Below are positions 34,684 to 44,356 of a DNA stretch of 64,000 nucleotides, in pieces. The stretch is from an uncultured Roseibium sp. (lineage in GTDB: Bacteria > Pseudomonadota > Alphaproteobacteria > Rhizobiales > Stappiaceae): positions 532,001-596,000 of the forward strand of contig NZ_OY769915.1 in NCBI RefSeq assembly GCF_963669205.1, given 5' to 3'. Below the pieces are notes generated by a model that ran no database searches, was not told the origin of the DNA, and saw nothing but the letters and a program-made list of their open reading frames with translations. The translations under genes and the position numbers were made by a program. Position 1 is the stretch's first letter; each line of letters begins with the position of its first letter.

Positions 34684-35044
34684 GGTCTCCTCCCGCACAG
34701 CGTTCCCCCTCCCTGTGCGTTGCGCCCGCATCCGGTTTGCCGGTTGCGGGCGATTTTGTATCCTTTGCCCTGACGCGGGTGCGTTCCAGACGCTTGGCGA
34801 ATAAGGATGAACCTGTCGACATGAAGGCGGGTCCAGCAGGTCTGAACTCATTTTGCCGGCCCGGTCAGGCGCTTGACGATCGCGCGCGGGCTGCGAAGAT
34901 CTTCCGCATCCGGCCATTCAATCGTTTGAAAGTTGTTGACGTGAAGAAGTGTAACAGATTCAAACCATAACTTGACTTGCATCCAGGGCGCATTGACCTT
35001 ATTCCGCCGAGCCAACAGTCACGTCCAAGGCCCCATGAGTCCTC
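34659..35044. other. 386-bp spacer before zapE
   Basis: Contains the two hairpins listed separately and then ~285 bp without a convincing gene. The short open frame at 34737-34970 has no start signal or family resemblance. TTGACG at 34936-34941 could be part of the zapE promoter, but no good -10 follows at normal spacing. Confidence 0.5.
34723..34758 (+). terminator. Probable rho-independent terminator
   Basis: CGCCCGCA (34723-34730) pairs perfectly with TGCGGGCG (34745-34752), with an inner CCGG/CCGG pairing, followed by ATTTTGT. It lies 65 bp after the DUF7662-like gene. Confidence 0.7.
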
Positions 35045-36226
35045 ATGGAGGGAGCAGCACCTTTGAAGATGGAACTGCCGGTCAATCGCGCGCTCAGCGC
35101 CCGCTACGATGCCCTGATCGCATCGGGCGAGATCACCGAGGATCCTGTCCAGCGGGAAGCCGTCAGACATCTCGATCTGCTCAACACCCGCCTCGCCGAA
35201 ACACGCCTTGCCTCCAAGAAAAGCTCGCTCGGCTGGCTCTTCGCCAAGAAGAAGAACCAGCTCTGGGCCTCCGTGAAGGGCCTCTACATGTGGGGTGGCG
35301 TCGGCCGCGGCAAGACGATGCTGATGGACCTCTTCTATGAAGTGACGGTCATCCAGCGCAAGCGCCGGGTGCATTTTCATGAATTCATGAACGACGTGCA
35401 CGAGCGCATCCATGAGCACCGGCAGGCGCACAAGCGCGGCGAGGTGAAGGGCGATGATCCCATCCCGCCGGTGGCAAAGCAGATCGCGGTGGAAACGCGC
35501 CTGCTGCTCTTTGACGAGTTTTCGGTGACCGACATTGCCGACGCGATGATCCTGGGGCGGCTGTTCACGCAGCTCTTCGAACGCGGCGTGATCGTGGTTG
35601 CCACCTCGAATGTCAATCCGTCCAATCTCTACAAGGACGGCCTCAATCGGCAGCTCTTCATTCCCTTCATCACCATGCTGAAGTCGCAGGTCGAGGTCCT
35701 GCATCTGGATTCGCCGACCGATTACAGGCTCGAAAAGCTCGCCGGCGCGCCGGTCTACGTGACCCCGCTCGGGGAGGACGCGGACGCGGAGATGGACCGC
35801 CTCTGGACCAAGCTGACCCACGGCATGGCGGCGCATCCGGAGGAACTGGAAAACAAGGGCCGGACGATCCCGATCCCGAAGGTCGCCTCCGGTGTTGCCC
35901 GGTTCACCTTTGACGACCTGTGCATGCAGCCGCTCGGCGCCAGTGACTACCTGAGGATCGCGAGCGCCTTCAGCACCGTCTTTGTCGACAACGTGCCGGT
36001 CCTTTCGAAGGCGCGCCGCAACGAGGCCAAACGTTTCATCAATCTCATCGACACGCTTTACGACAACGGCATCAAGCTGGTGGTGTCAGCCGAAGCCGAG
36101 CCGCCCGATCTTTACGTCTCCGAAGGCGGCACCGAGGCATTCGAATTCGACCGGACAAGTTCCCGGCTGATCGAAATGCGCTCGCAAGCCTACCTTGCGG
36201 GTGACAGACGCGATATGCACGTATAG
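35045..36226 (+). CDS. zapE: Cell division protein ZapE (AFG1-like AAA ATPase)
   Basis: Cytosolic ATPase that associates with FtsZ rings in E. coli and is related to mitochondrial AFG1/LACE1. 393 residues as given. Walker A is GGVGRGKTMLMDLF; RRVHFHEFMNDVH and LLFDEFSVTDIADAMIL (Walker B) are strongly typical. The start is uncertain: ATG 35045 lacks an upstream ribosome site, whereas ATG 35069 or TTG 35063 lie downstream of GGAGGGAG. Precedes mdh, as in many alphaproteobacteria. Confidence 0.92.
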   Translation: MEGAAPLKMELPVNRALSARYDALIASGEITEDPVQREAVRHLDLLNTRLAETRLASKKSSLGWLFAKKKNQLWASVKGLYMWGGVGRGKTMLMDLFYEVTVIQRKRRVHFHEFMNDVHERIHEHRQAHKRGEVKGDDPIPPVAKQIAVETRLLLFDEFSVTDIADAMILGRLFTQLFERGVIVVATSNVNPSNLYKDGLNRQLFIPFITMLKSQVEVLHLDSPTDYRLEKLAGAPVYVTPLGEDADAEMDRLWTKLTHGMAAHPEELENKGRTIPIPKVASGVARFTFDDLCMQPLGASDYLRIASAFSTVFVDNVPVLSKARRNEAKRFINLIDTLYDNGIKLVVSAEAEPPDLYVSEGGTEAFEFDRTSSRLIEMRSQAYLAGDRRDMHV

Positions 36227-36258
36227 GTCTGCATTCCGTATAGGGGAATTATGCAGAC
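36227..36258 (+). promoter_or_regulatory. Long hairpin between zapE and mdh
   Basis: GTCTGCATTCC (36227-36237) pairs with GGAATTATGCAGAC (36245-36258), leaving one bulged base and a 7-nt loop. It begins on the base after the zapE stop. No U-tract follows directly (GGGAAGAATTG), so it may be an mRNA 3'-end stabiliser, a weak terminator or an operator for mdh. Confidence 0.5.
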
Positions 36259-36399
36259 GGGAAGAATTGAAAAATTTTGCCGCCTTGACCGCAATATTCT
36301 TTTGGCGAACTTGCGCAGGGACGGCAAAGGGGGTAGTGCCATCTGCAGTCATCAGCGGATGGCACATAGTTCCATCTTACGTAAAGGGAAACTTTCGAT

Positions 36400-37362
36400 A
36401 TGGCGCGGAACAAAATTGCCTTGATCGGCTCTGGTCAGATCGGTGGCACGCTCGCTCATCTGGCAGGTTTGAAGGAACTGGGAGATATCGTTCTCTTCGA
36501 CATCGCGGAAGGTGTTCCGCAAGGCAAGGCGCTGGATCTCGCTGAATCTTCCCCGGTTGACGGGTTCGATGCCAAACTGGCCGGTGCCAACAGTTACGAA
36601 GCGATCGCAGGATCGGACGTGGTCATCGTGACCGCCGGCGTTCCCCGCAAGCCCGGCATGAGCCGCGACGATCTCCTGGAAATCAACCTGAAGGTCATGG
36701 AACAGGTCGGCGCTGGCATTGCCAAACACGCGCCCGATGCCTTTGTCATCTGCATCACCAATCCGCTCGACGCGATGGTCTGGGCGCTTCAGAAATTCTC
36801 CGGTCTGCCGAAGAACAAGGTTGTCGGCATGGCCGGCGTGCTCGATAGCGCCCGCTTCCGGTATTTCCTTGCCGATGAATTCAACGTCTCGGTCGAAGAC
36901 GTCACCGCCTTCGTTCTTGGCGGTCATGGCGACACGATGGTGCCGCTGACACGCTATTCCACGATTGCCGGCATTCCGCTTCCTGATCTCGTCAAGATGG
37001 GCTGGTGCACGGCAGAGCGTCTTGAAGAGATCGTTCAGCGCACGCGCGACGGCGGCGCGGAGATTGTCGGCCTTCTGAAAACCGGTTCCGCTTTCTACGC
37101 ACCCGCATCCTCTGCGATCGCGATGGCGGAAAGCTACCTGAAGGACAAGAAGCGCGTGCTGCCATGCGCGGCTGCTCTCGATGGTCAGTATGGCCTCAAG
37201 GACACCTATGTCGGTGTCCCGGTCGTCATCGGCGCCGATGGTGTCGAACGCATTATCGAGATCGACCTTCAGGGTGAGGAAAAGGCCAATTTCGAAAAGT
37301 CCGTCGGCTCGGTCGACGGTCTGGTTGAAGCCTGCAAGAAAATCCAGCCGGCGCTCGCCTGA
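36400..37362 (+). CDS. mdh: Malate dehydrogenase
   Basis: Oxidises malate to oxaloacetate with NAD. 320 residues of the LDH-like type found in alphaproteobacteria. Rossmann motif IGSGQIGGTLAHL; NAD-specificity acidic residue in VLFDIAEGVPQGKALD; substrate-binding loop with Arg pair VPRKPGMSRDDLL; catalytic His in LGGHGDTMVPL. First gene of the TCA block mdh-sucC-sucD-sucA-sucB. ATG at 36400 follows AAAGGGAAACTTTCG. Confidence 0.96.
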   Translation: MARNKIALIGSGQIGGTLAHLAGLKELGDIVLFDIAEGVPQGKALDLAESSPVDGFDAKLAGANSYEAIAGSDVVIVTAGVPRKPGMSRDDLLEINLKVMEQVGAGIAKHAPDAFVICITNPLDAMVWALQKFSGLPKNKVVGMAGVLDSARFRYFLADEFNVSVEDVTAFVLGGHGDTMVPLTRYSTIAGIPLPDLVKMGWCTAERLEEIVQRTRDGGAEIVGLLKTGSAFYAPASSAIAMAESYLKDKKRVLPCAAALDGQYGLKDTYVGVPVVIGADGVERIIEIDLQGEEKANFEKSVGSVDGLVEACKKIQPALA

Positions 37363-37389
37363 GCGTCGACTGTCTCGGATAAGCAGCAG

Positions 37390-37416
37390 CCGTTCCTTCC
37401 GCGATCGAGGGAACGG
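37390..37416 (+). promoter_or_regulatory. Intercistronic hairpin between mdh and sucC
   Basis: CCGTTCC...GGAACGG, 7-bp stem with a 13-nt loop, in the 77-bp gap. No U-tract. It may influence mRNA stability or processing between mdh and sucC. Confidence 0.4.
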
Positions 37417-37439
37417 TTCTCCGACAACGGGGGAAACAC

Positions 37440-38639
37440 ATGAATATTCATGAATACCAGGCGAAGCAGGTGCTGAAGGGTTTCGGCGCTCCTGTTGCAG
37501 ACGGCGTGGCCATCTTTTCTGCCGACGAGGCGGAAGCGGCAGCCAAACAGCTTCCCGGCCCGCTCTGGGTCGTCAAGACGCAGATCCACGCGGGCGGACG
37601 GGGCAAAGGCAAGTTCAAGGAACTTTCCGAGGATGCCAAGGGCGGTGTCCGTCTCGCCTTCTCGCTCGAGGAAGTCACCGCGCACGCGAAGGAAATGCTC
37701 GGCAATACGCTGGTCACCAAGCAGACCGGCGCAGCAGGCAAGGTCGTCAACCGCCTCTATATCGAGGACGGCGCCGACATCGAGCGTGAACTCTACCTCT
37801 CCATCCTGGTCGACCGCACCGTCGGACGTCCTGCCTTTGTCGTGTCGACTGAAGGCGGCATGGACATCGAGGCCGTTGCAGAGGAAACCCCCGAAAAGAT
37901 CATCACCCTGCCGATCGACCCGGACACGGGCGTCACCGGGGCGGATGCCGCAAAGCTCTGCGATGCTCTCGCGCTTGACGGAGCGGCCCGCGAAGACGGC
38001 ATGACGCTGTTCCCGATCCTGCACAAGGCGTTTGTCGAAAAAGACATGAGCCTTCTGGAAGTCAATCCGCTGATTGTCATGAAGGACGGCCGCCTGCGTG
38101 TTCTCGATGCCAAGGTTTCCTTCGATGGCAACGCCATGTTCCGTCACCCGGACATCATGGAACTGCGCGACATCACCGAAGAGGACGAGAAGGAGATCGA
38201 GGCCTCAAAGCACGATCTTGCCTACGTTGCGCTCGACGGCGACATCGGCTGCATGGTCAATGGTGCCGGTCTGGCCATGGCGACCATGGACATCATCAAG
38301 CTCTACGGCGCCGAGCCGGCGAACTTCCTCGATGTCGGCGGTGGCGCTTCGAAGGAAAAGGTGACGGCGGCGTTCAAGATCATCACCTCCGATCCGAACG
38401 TGAAAGGCATTCTGGTCAACATCTTCGGAGGCATCATGCGCTGCGACGTGATCGCGGAAGGTGTTGTCGCGGCCGTCAAGGAAGTCGGCCTGCAGGTTCC
38501 GCTCGTTGTCCGCCTGGAAGGCACCAACGTGGAACTCGGCAAGAAGATCATCAACGAAAGCGGTCTCAACGTGATCGCCGCCGATGATCTCGACGACGCA
38601 GCCCAGAAAATCGTGAAAGCCGTTAAGGGGGGCGCGTAA
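37440..38639 (+). CDS. sucC: Succinyl-CoA synthetase beta subunit
   Basis: Nucleotide-binding subunit of the enzyme that converts succinyl-CoA to succinate with ATP or GTP formation. 399 residues. N-terminal MNIHEYQAKQVLKGFGAPV, ATP-grasp elements VVKTQIHAGGRGKGKFKE and LEVNPLIV, and C-terminal ILVNIFGGIMRCD. The stop codon abuts the sucD start, so the two subunits are coupled. Confidence 0.97.
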   Translation: MNIHEYQAKQVLKGFGAPVADGVAIFSADEAEAAAKQLPGPLWVVKTQIHAGGRGKGKFKELSEDAKGGVRLAFSLEEVTAHAKEMLGNTLVTKQTGAAGKVVNRLYIEDGADIERELYLSILVDRTVGRPAFVVSTEGGMDIEAVAEETPEKIITLPIDPDTGVTGADAAKLCDALALDGAAREDGMTLFPILHKAFVEKDMSLLEVNPLIVMKDGRLRVLDAKVSFDGNAMFRHPDIMELRDITEEDEKEIEASKHDLAYVALDGDIGCMVNGAGLAMATMDIIKLYGAEPANFLDVGGGASKEKVTAAFKIITSDPNVKGILVNIFGGIMRCDVIAEGVVAAVKEVGLQVPLVVRLEGTNVELGKKIINESGLNVIAADDLDDAAQKIVKAVKGGA

Positions 38640-39545
<906 letters not shown>

Positions 39546-39684
39546 AAACGCAGGAAATTGTGCTGACAGCAACGGAAACTGTTTACCTTTCCGTCTGCAT
39601 GATGAAAGGATGGGTTGCGGCGCCAAGTGTGCCGCGATCAATTTCGAGGGGCCGGTGGTTCATCGGTCTTTGTAGGGAACCGGC

Positions 39685-39731
39685 CGCGGGTCTTTTTCGG
39701 CCCGCGATAACAAAAAGGGCGGAGCAGCCCT
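39685..39731 (+). promoter_or_regulatory. Two hairpins in the sucD-sucA gap
   Basis: CGCGGG (39685-39690)/CCCGCG (39701-39706) and AGGGC (39716-39720)/GCCCT (39727-39731) lie in the 198-bp gap, the second just before the sucA ribosome site AAAGGA. A run of T lies in the first loop. Could attenuate transcription or affect sucA translation. Confidence 0.4.
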
Positions 39732-39743
39732 CCGCTAAAGGAC

Positions 39744-42731
39744 ATGGCACGGCAGGAAGCGAACAACGTATTCGCACTGACGTCGTTGCTTTACGGCGCC
39801 AACGCAGCCTATATCGAAGACCTCTACGCCCAGTACAAGACGGATCCGAATTCGGTCGATGCCGAATGGCAGGACTTCTTCGCGGCCTTCCAGGACGAGA
39901 AGGAAGCCGTGCTGAAGGAAGCGCGCGGGGCTCCCTGGAAGCGCAAGGACTGGCCGATCGAAGCCAATGGCGACCTCGTCAACGCCTTTGACGGCAACTG
40001 GGGTCCGATCGAGCAGAAGCTTGGCGAGAAGATCAAGAAGAAGGCGGAAGCAACGGGCGCGCCGGTGTCCGATGCGGAGGTGCATCAGTCGACCCGCGAC
40101 AGCGTGCGCGCGCTGATGATGATCCGCGCCTACCGGATGCGCGGTCACCTGCATGCGGACCTCGACCCGCTCGGTCTTGCCGGCAAGGGCGATCACGAGG
40201 AACTGCATCCCTCGTCCTACGGCTTCACCGAAGCCGACTGGGATCGCAAGATCTTCATCGACCATGTTCTCGGTCTGGAATACGCCACCATCCGCGAGAT
40301 GATGGATATCCTGAAGCGCACCTACTGCTCGACGCTCGGTGTCGAGTTCATGCATATCTCCGATCCGGCCGCGAAGGCCTGGATCCAGGAACGCATCGAG
40401 GGGCCGGACAAGCAGGTCGCGTTCACATCCGAAGGCAAGAAGGCGATCCTCAACAAGCTTGTCGAGGCGGAAGGCTTCGAAAAGTTTCTCGACGTGAAAT
40501 ACACCGGCACCAAGCGCTTCGGCCTCGATGGCGGCGAGGCGCTGATCCCGGCGCTGGAGCAGATCATCAAGCGCGGCGGCCAGATGGGCCTCAAGGACAT
40601 CGTCCTCGGCATGGCTCACCGCGGCCGCCTGAACGTGCTCTCCCAGGTGATGAACAAACCGCATCGCGCGATCTTCCACGAATTCAAGGGCGGTTCCTAC
40701 GCGCCGGACGAAGTCGAAGGCTCGGGCGACGTGAAATATCACCTCGGCGCGTCCTCCGACCGGACCTTCGACGGCAACAACGTGCACCTGTCGCTGACCG
40801 CCAACCCCTCGCATCTGGAAATCGTCAATCCGGTTGTGCTCGGCAAGGCGCGGGCGAAACAGGATCAGCTTGCCGCCGACAAGAGCGGCAATTTCATCGA
40901 AACGACTGAAGTGGAACGCAACACCGTTCTGCCGCTTCTGCTCCACGGTGATGCGGCCTTTGCCGGCCAGGGCGTCGTTGCCGAGTGTTTCGGCCTGTCC
41001 GCCCTGCGCGGCCACCGCACCGGCGGTTCGGTGCACGTCATCATCAACAACCAGATTGGCTTCACGACGAACCCGCGCTTCTCGCGGTCCTCGCCCTATC
41101 CGTCCGACATGGCGAAAGTGATCGAAGCGCCGATCCTCCACGTCAACGCGGATGATCCCGAAGCGGCCGTGTTCGCCGCCAAGATCGCGATCGAATACCG
41201 CCAGACGTTCCAGCGTCCGGTGGTGATCGACCTGATCTGCTATCGCCGTTTCGGTCACAACGAGGGCGACGAGCCGGCGTTCACGCAGCCGATCATGTAC
41301 CGCAAGATCCGCAAGCACGCGACCACGCTGCAGCGCTATTCGGAACGCCTCATCAAGGAAGGCGTGCTCAGCCAGGAAGATGTCGACCGGATGAAGGCCG
41401 ACTGGCGCAAGCACCTGGATGGCGAGTTCGACGCAGGCCAGGCGTTCAAGCCGAACAAGGCCGACTGGCTTGACGGCAAGTGGGCCGGAATGCGCCGCGC
41501 CGATGACGAGGAAGACCCGCGCCGCGGCGAAACCGGCATCCCGATGGGCGAGCTGAAGGAAATCGGCCGGGCGCTGACCCATGTGCCGGAAGGCTTCAAC
41601 ATTCACCGCACCATCGCGCGCTTCATGAATCACCGTGAGCGCATGATCGAAACCGGTGAGGGGATCGACTGGGCAACCGCGGAAGCGCTCGCATTCGGAT
41701 CGCTCCTGGCTGAAGGCCACCCCGTGCGACTGTCCGGTCAGGACTGTGAGCGCGGCACTTTCTCGCAGCGCCACTCGGTGCTTTACGACCAGGAGAACGA
41801 AAGCCGCTACATTCCGCTCAACCACGTGTCGCCCGACCAGCAGCGCTATGAGGTCATCAACTCGATGCTCTCCGAAGAGGCCGTGCTCGGGTTTGAATAC
41901 GGCTACTCGCTGGCGGAACCGCGCGCGCTCACGTTGTGGGAAGCCCAGTTCGGCGACTTCGCCAATGGCGCGCAGGTCCTGTTCGACCAGTTCATCTCCT
42001 CGGGCGAACGCAAGTGGCTGCGCATGTCCGGCCTCGTCTGCCTGCTTCCGCACGGCTACGAGGGGCAGGGACCGGAACACTCTTCCGCGCGGCTTGAGCG
42101 TTTTCTGCAGCTTTGCGCCGAGGACAACATGCAGGTTGCGAACTGTTCGACGCCGTCGAACTACTTCCACATCCTGCGCCGCCAGTTGCGCCGCGATATC
42201 CGCAAACCGCTGGTCCTGATGACACCGAAGTCGCTTCTGCGTCACAAGAAGGCGGTGTCCCGGATCGACGAGCTTGGCCCCGACACGACGTTCCACCGCG
42301 TGCTCTGGGATGACTGGGGTGCAAACCTCAGTTCGGAAGGCAAGCTGGTTTCCGACGACAAGATCCGCAGGGTCGTGATGTGCTCGGGCAAGGTCTATTT
42401 CGACCTGTTCGAGGAACGCGAGAAACGCGGCATCGACGATGTCTACCTGATGCGCGTGGAACAGCTCTATCCCTTCCCCAAGAAGGCGCTGATGCTCGAG
42501 CTGGCCCGCTTCCCGCATGCGGAGATGGTCTGGTGCCAGGAAGAGCCGAAGAACATGGGCAGCTGGTTCTTCGTCGAACCCTATATCGAGTGGGTCCTGG
42601 AGCAGATCGATGCCAAGCATCGCCGGCCGCGCTACGCAGGCCGTTCGGCAATGGCATCCACTGCGACCGGCCTGATGTCGGTCCATCTTGCGCAAATGCA
42701 GGCATTCCTCGAAGAGGCGCTTGGAAACTGA
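39744..42731 (+). CDS. sucA: 2-oxoglutarate dehydrogenase E1 component
   Basis: Thiamine-diphosphate-dependent decarboxylase of the 2-oxoglutarate dehydrogenase complex, 995 residues. N-terminal helix SLLYGANAAYIEDLYAQYK (E2-binding region). DPLGL, the HRGRLNVL block, the ThDP motif with GDAAFAGQGVV...NNQIGFTT, and RRFGHNEGDEPAFTQP are all present. C-terminal transketolase domain has GYSLAEPRALTLWEAQFGDF. No truncation. A 64-bp gap with a hairpin separates it from sucB. Confidence 0.97.
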   Translation: MARQEANNVFALTSLLYGANAAYIEDLYAQYKTDPNSVDAEWQDFFAAFQDEKEAVLKEARGAPWKRKDWPIEANGDLVNAFDGNWGPIEQKLGEKIKKKAEATGAPVSDAEVHQSTRDSVRALMMIRAYRMRGHLHADLDPLGLAGKGDHEELHPSSYGFTEADWDRKIFIDHVLGLEYATIREMMDILKRTYCSTLGVEFMHISDPAAKAWIQERIEGPDKQVAFTSEGKKAILNKLVEAEGFEKFLDVKYTGTKRFGLDGGEALIPALEQIIKRGGQMGLKDIVLGMAHRGRLNVLSQVMNKPHRAIFHEFKGGSYAPDEVEGSGDVKYHLGASSDRTFDGNNVHLSLTANPSHLEIVNPVVLGKARAKQDQLAADKSGNFIETTEVERNTVLPLLLHGDAAFAGQGVVAECFGLSALRGHRTGGSVHVIINNQIGFTTNPRFSRSSPYPSDMAKVIEAPILHVNADDPEAAVFAAKIAIEYRQTFQRPVVIDLICYRRFGHNEGDEPAFTQPIMYRKIRKHATTLQRYSERLIKEGVLSQEDVDRMKADWRKHLDGEFDAGQAFKPNKADWLDGKWAGMRRADDEEDPRRGETGIPMGELKEIGRALTHVPEGFNIHRTIARFMNHRERMIETGEGIDWATAEALAFGSLLAEGHPVRLSGQDCERGTFSQRHSVLYDQENESRYIPLNHVSPDQQRYEVINSMLSEEAVLGFEYGYSLAEPRALTLWEAQFGDFANGAQVLFDQFISSGERKWLRMSGLVCLLPHGYEGQGPEHSSARLERFLQLCAEDNMQVANCSTPSNYFHILRRQLRRDIRKPLVLMTPKSLLRHKKAVSRIDELGPDTTFHRVLWDDWGANLSSEGKLVSDDKIRRVVMCSGKVYFDLFEEREKRGIDDVYLMRVEQLYPFPKKALMLELARFPHAEMVWCQEEPKNMGSWFFVEPYIEWVLEQIDAKHRRPRYAGRSAMASTATGLMSVHLAQMQAFLEEALGN

Positions 42732-42737
42732 TCTTGA

Positions 42738-42759
42738 GAGGGCGGCATCGCCCTCTTTC
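42738..42759 (+). promoter_or_regulatory. Terminator-like hairpin between sucA and sucB
   Basis: AGAGGGCG-GCAT-CGCCCTCT is a perfect 8-bp stem with a tetraloop, followed by TTC. The U-run is short, so partial termination or mRNA protection is more likely than complete termination. Confidence 0.5.
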
Positions 42760-42795
42760 AACAAATTGGCCGGGTAATTTTAAGAGAAGGCGACC

Positions 42796-44316
42796 ATGGC
42801 AACCGAAATTCGCGTGCCCACTCTGGGTGAATCCGTTTCCGAAGCAACTATCGCACAATGGTTCAAGAAGCCCGGCGACGCCGTCAGCCAGGACGAACCG
42901 CTGGTCGAACTCGAAACCGACAAGGTGACTGTCGAGGTGCCCGCCCCGGCCGCAGGCATACTGGAAAGCATCGTCGTCAAGGAAGGCGACACGGTCGAAG
43001 TCGGTGCCCTGCTTGGCCAGATCGCCGAAGGCGCCGCCGCCGCTGCAGCCCCTGCTGCCGCTGCGCCCGCTCCGGCCGCCGAAGAAACCGCGCCGTCAGC
43101 CGGTGCGGCCCTGGTCGATGTGGTCACGCCGAGCGCCGGTGAATCGGTAACCGAAGCCGAAGTCGGCGAGTGGAGCGTCAAGGTCGGCGATGTCGTCAAG
43201 GCGGATGACACGCTCGTTGAACTGGAGACGGACAAGGCGGCTCAGGAAGTGCCCGCACCCGTCGGCGGAACGGTCGTGAAGATCGCCGCCGAAACCGGCG
43301 CCACCGTGGAGCCCGGCATTCTGCTCTGCCAGATCGATCCGTCGGGCGCAGCCGTTGCCGCTGCTCCCGCAGCCGCAGCTCCGGCGCCCGCACCCGCTCC
43401 AGCGGCTGCCTCCGGCACGTCGATGCCGCCGGCGCCGTCCGCGCAGAAAATGATGGCGGAAAACAACCTCTCCGCGGATCAGGTCGCAGGCTCCGGCAAG
43501 CGCGGCCAGGTTCTGAAGGAAGACGTGATCGGGGCGATCGCCTCCGGCGTGACGGCAGCGTCCTCCGCCCCGGCTGCGGTACCTGCCGCCCGTGGCCCGG
43601 TCGTGGCGCAGGACGAGGCACGCGAAGAGCGCGTGCGCATGACCAAGCTGCGCCAAACCATCGCGCGCCGCCTGAAGGATGCCCAGAACACGGCCGCCAT
43701 GCTCACCACCTATAACGAGGTGGACATGGGCCCGGTCATGGAACTGCGTAAGCAGTACAAGGACCTCTTTGAAAAGAAACACGGCGTCAAGCTCGGTTTC
43801 ATGGGCTTCTTCACCAAGGCGGTGACCCACGCGCTGAAGGAAATTCCGGCGGTTAATGCCGAGATCGACGGCACAGACATCATCTACAAGAACTTCTGCC
43901 ACATCGGGGTGGCCGTCGGTACGGACAAGGGTCTCGTGGTTCCGGTCGTGCGCGATGCTGACCAGATGTCCATTGCCGAAGTCGAGAAGGAAATCGGCAA
44001 TCTCGGCCGCAAGGCGCGCGACGGCAAGCTCGGCATGGCCGACATGACCGGCGGCACCTTCACCATCTCCAACGGCGGTGTCTACGGCTCGCTGATGTCC
44101 TCGCCGATCCTGAACGCCCCTCAGTCGGGCATTCTCGGCATGCACAAGATCCAGGAGCGGCCCATGGCCGTGAACGGTCAGGTGGTGATCCGTCCTATGA
44201 TGTATCTGGCGCTCTCCTACGACCACCGGATCGTCGACGGCAAGGAAGCCGTGACATTCCTCGTGCGGGTCAAGGAAAGCCTGGAAGATCCGCAGCGTCT
44301 GGTTCTGGACCTCTGA
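42796..44316 (+). CDS. sucB: 2-oxoglutarate dehydrogenase E2 component (dihydrolipoamide succinyltransferase) with two lipoyl domains
   Basis: 506 residues, about 100 more than the common one-lipoyl OdhB. Lipoyl domain 1 (residues 1-78) has the lipoyl lysine in LVELETDKVTVEVPAP. After an Ala/Pro linker, lipoyl domain 2 (~104-180) has LVELETDKAAQEVPAP. A second Ala/Pro linker leads to the E3-binding domain (~215-250, SAQKMMAENNLSADQVAGSG). The catalytic domain (~280-506) ends with the active-site YDHRIVDGKEAV. The two lipoyl domains share the N-terminal pattern (PTLGESVSEA / PSAGESVTEA), suggesting internal duplication. Confidence 0.96.
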   Translation: MATEIRVPTLGESVSEATIAQWFKKPGDAVSQDEPLVELETDKVTVEVPAPAAGILESIVVKEGDTVEVGALLGQIAEGAAAAAAPAAAAPAPAAEETAPSAGAALVDVVTPSAGESVTEAEVGEWSVKVGDVVKADDTLVELETDKAAQEVPAPVGGTVVKIAAETGATVEPGILLCQIDPSGAAVAAAPAAAAPAPAPAPAAASGTSMPPAPSAQKMMAENNLSADQVAGSGKRGQVLKEDVIGAIASGVTAASSAPAAVPAARGPVVAQDEAREERVRMTKLRQTIARRLKDAQNTAAMLTTYNEVDMGPVMELRKQYKDLFEKKHGVKLGFMGFFTKAVTHALKEIPAVNAEIDGTDIIYKNFCHIGVAVGTDKGLVVPVVRDADQMSIAEVEKEIGNLGRKARDGKLGMADMTGGTFTISNGGVYGSLMSSPILNAPQSGILGMHKIQERPMAVNGQVVIRPMMYLALSYDHRIVDGKEAVTFLVRVKESLEDPQRLVLDL

Positions 44317-44356
44317 TCCGGGTGCGGTTCGTTTCGAGGGCTATGGAGGCGGCCTC

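Noticed and set aside
34737..34970. Short plus-strand open frame before zapE
   Set aside because: Begins inside the terminator hairpin, has no ribosome site and resembles no family.
39735..42764. Open reading frame of 1009 codons on the minus strand opposite sucA
   Set aside because: High-GC genes often leave the antisense frame open. It has no start signal or family motifs, and sucA is unmistakable on the plus strand.
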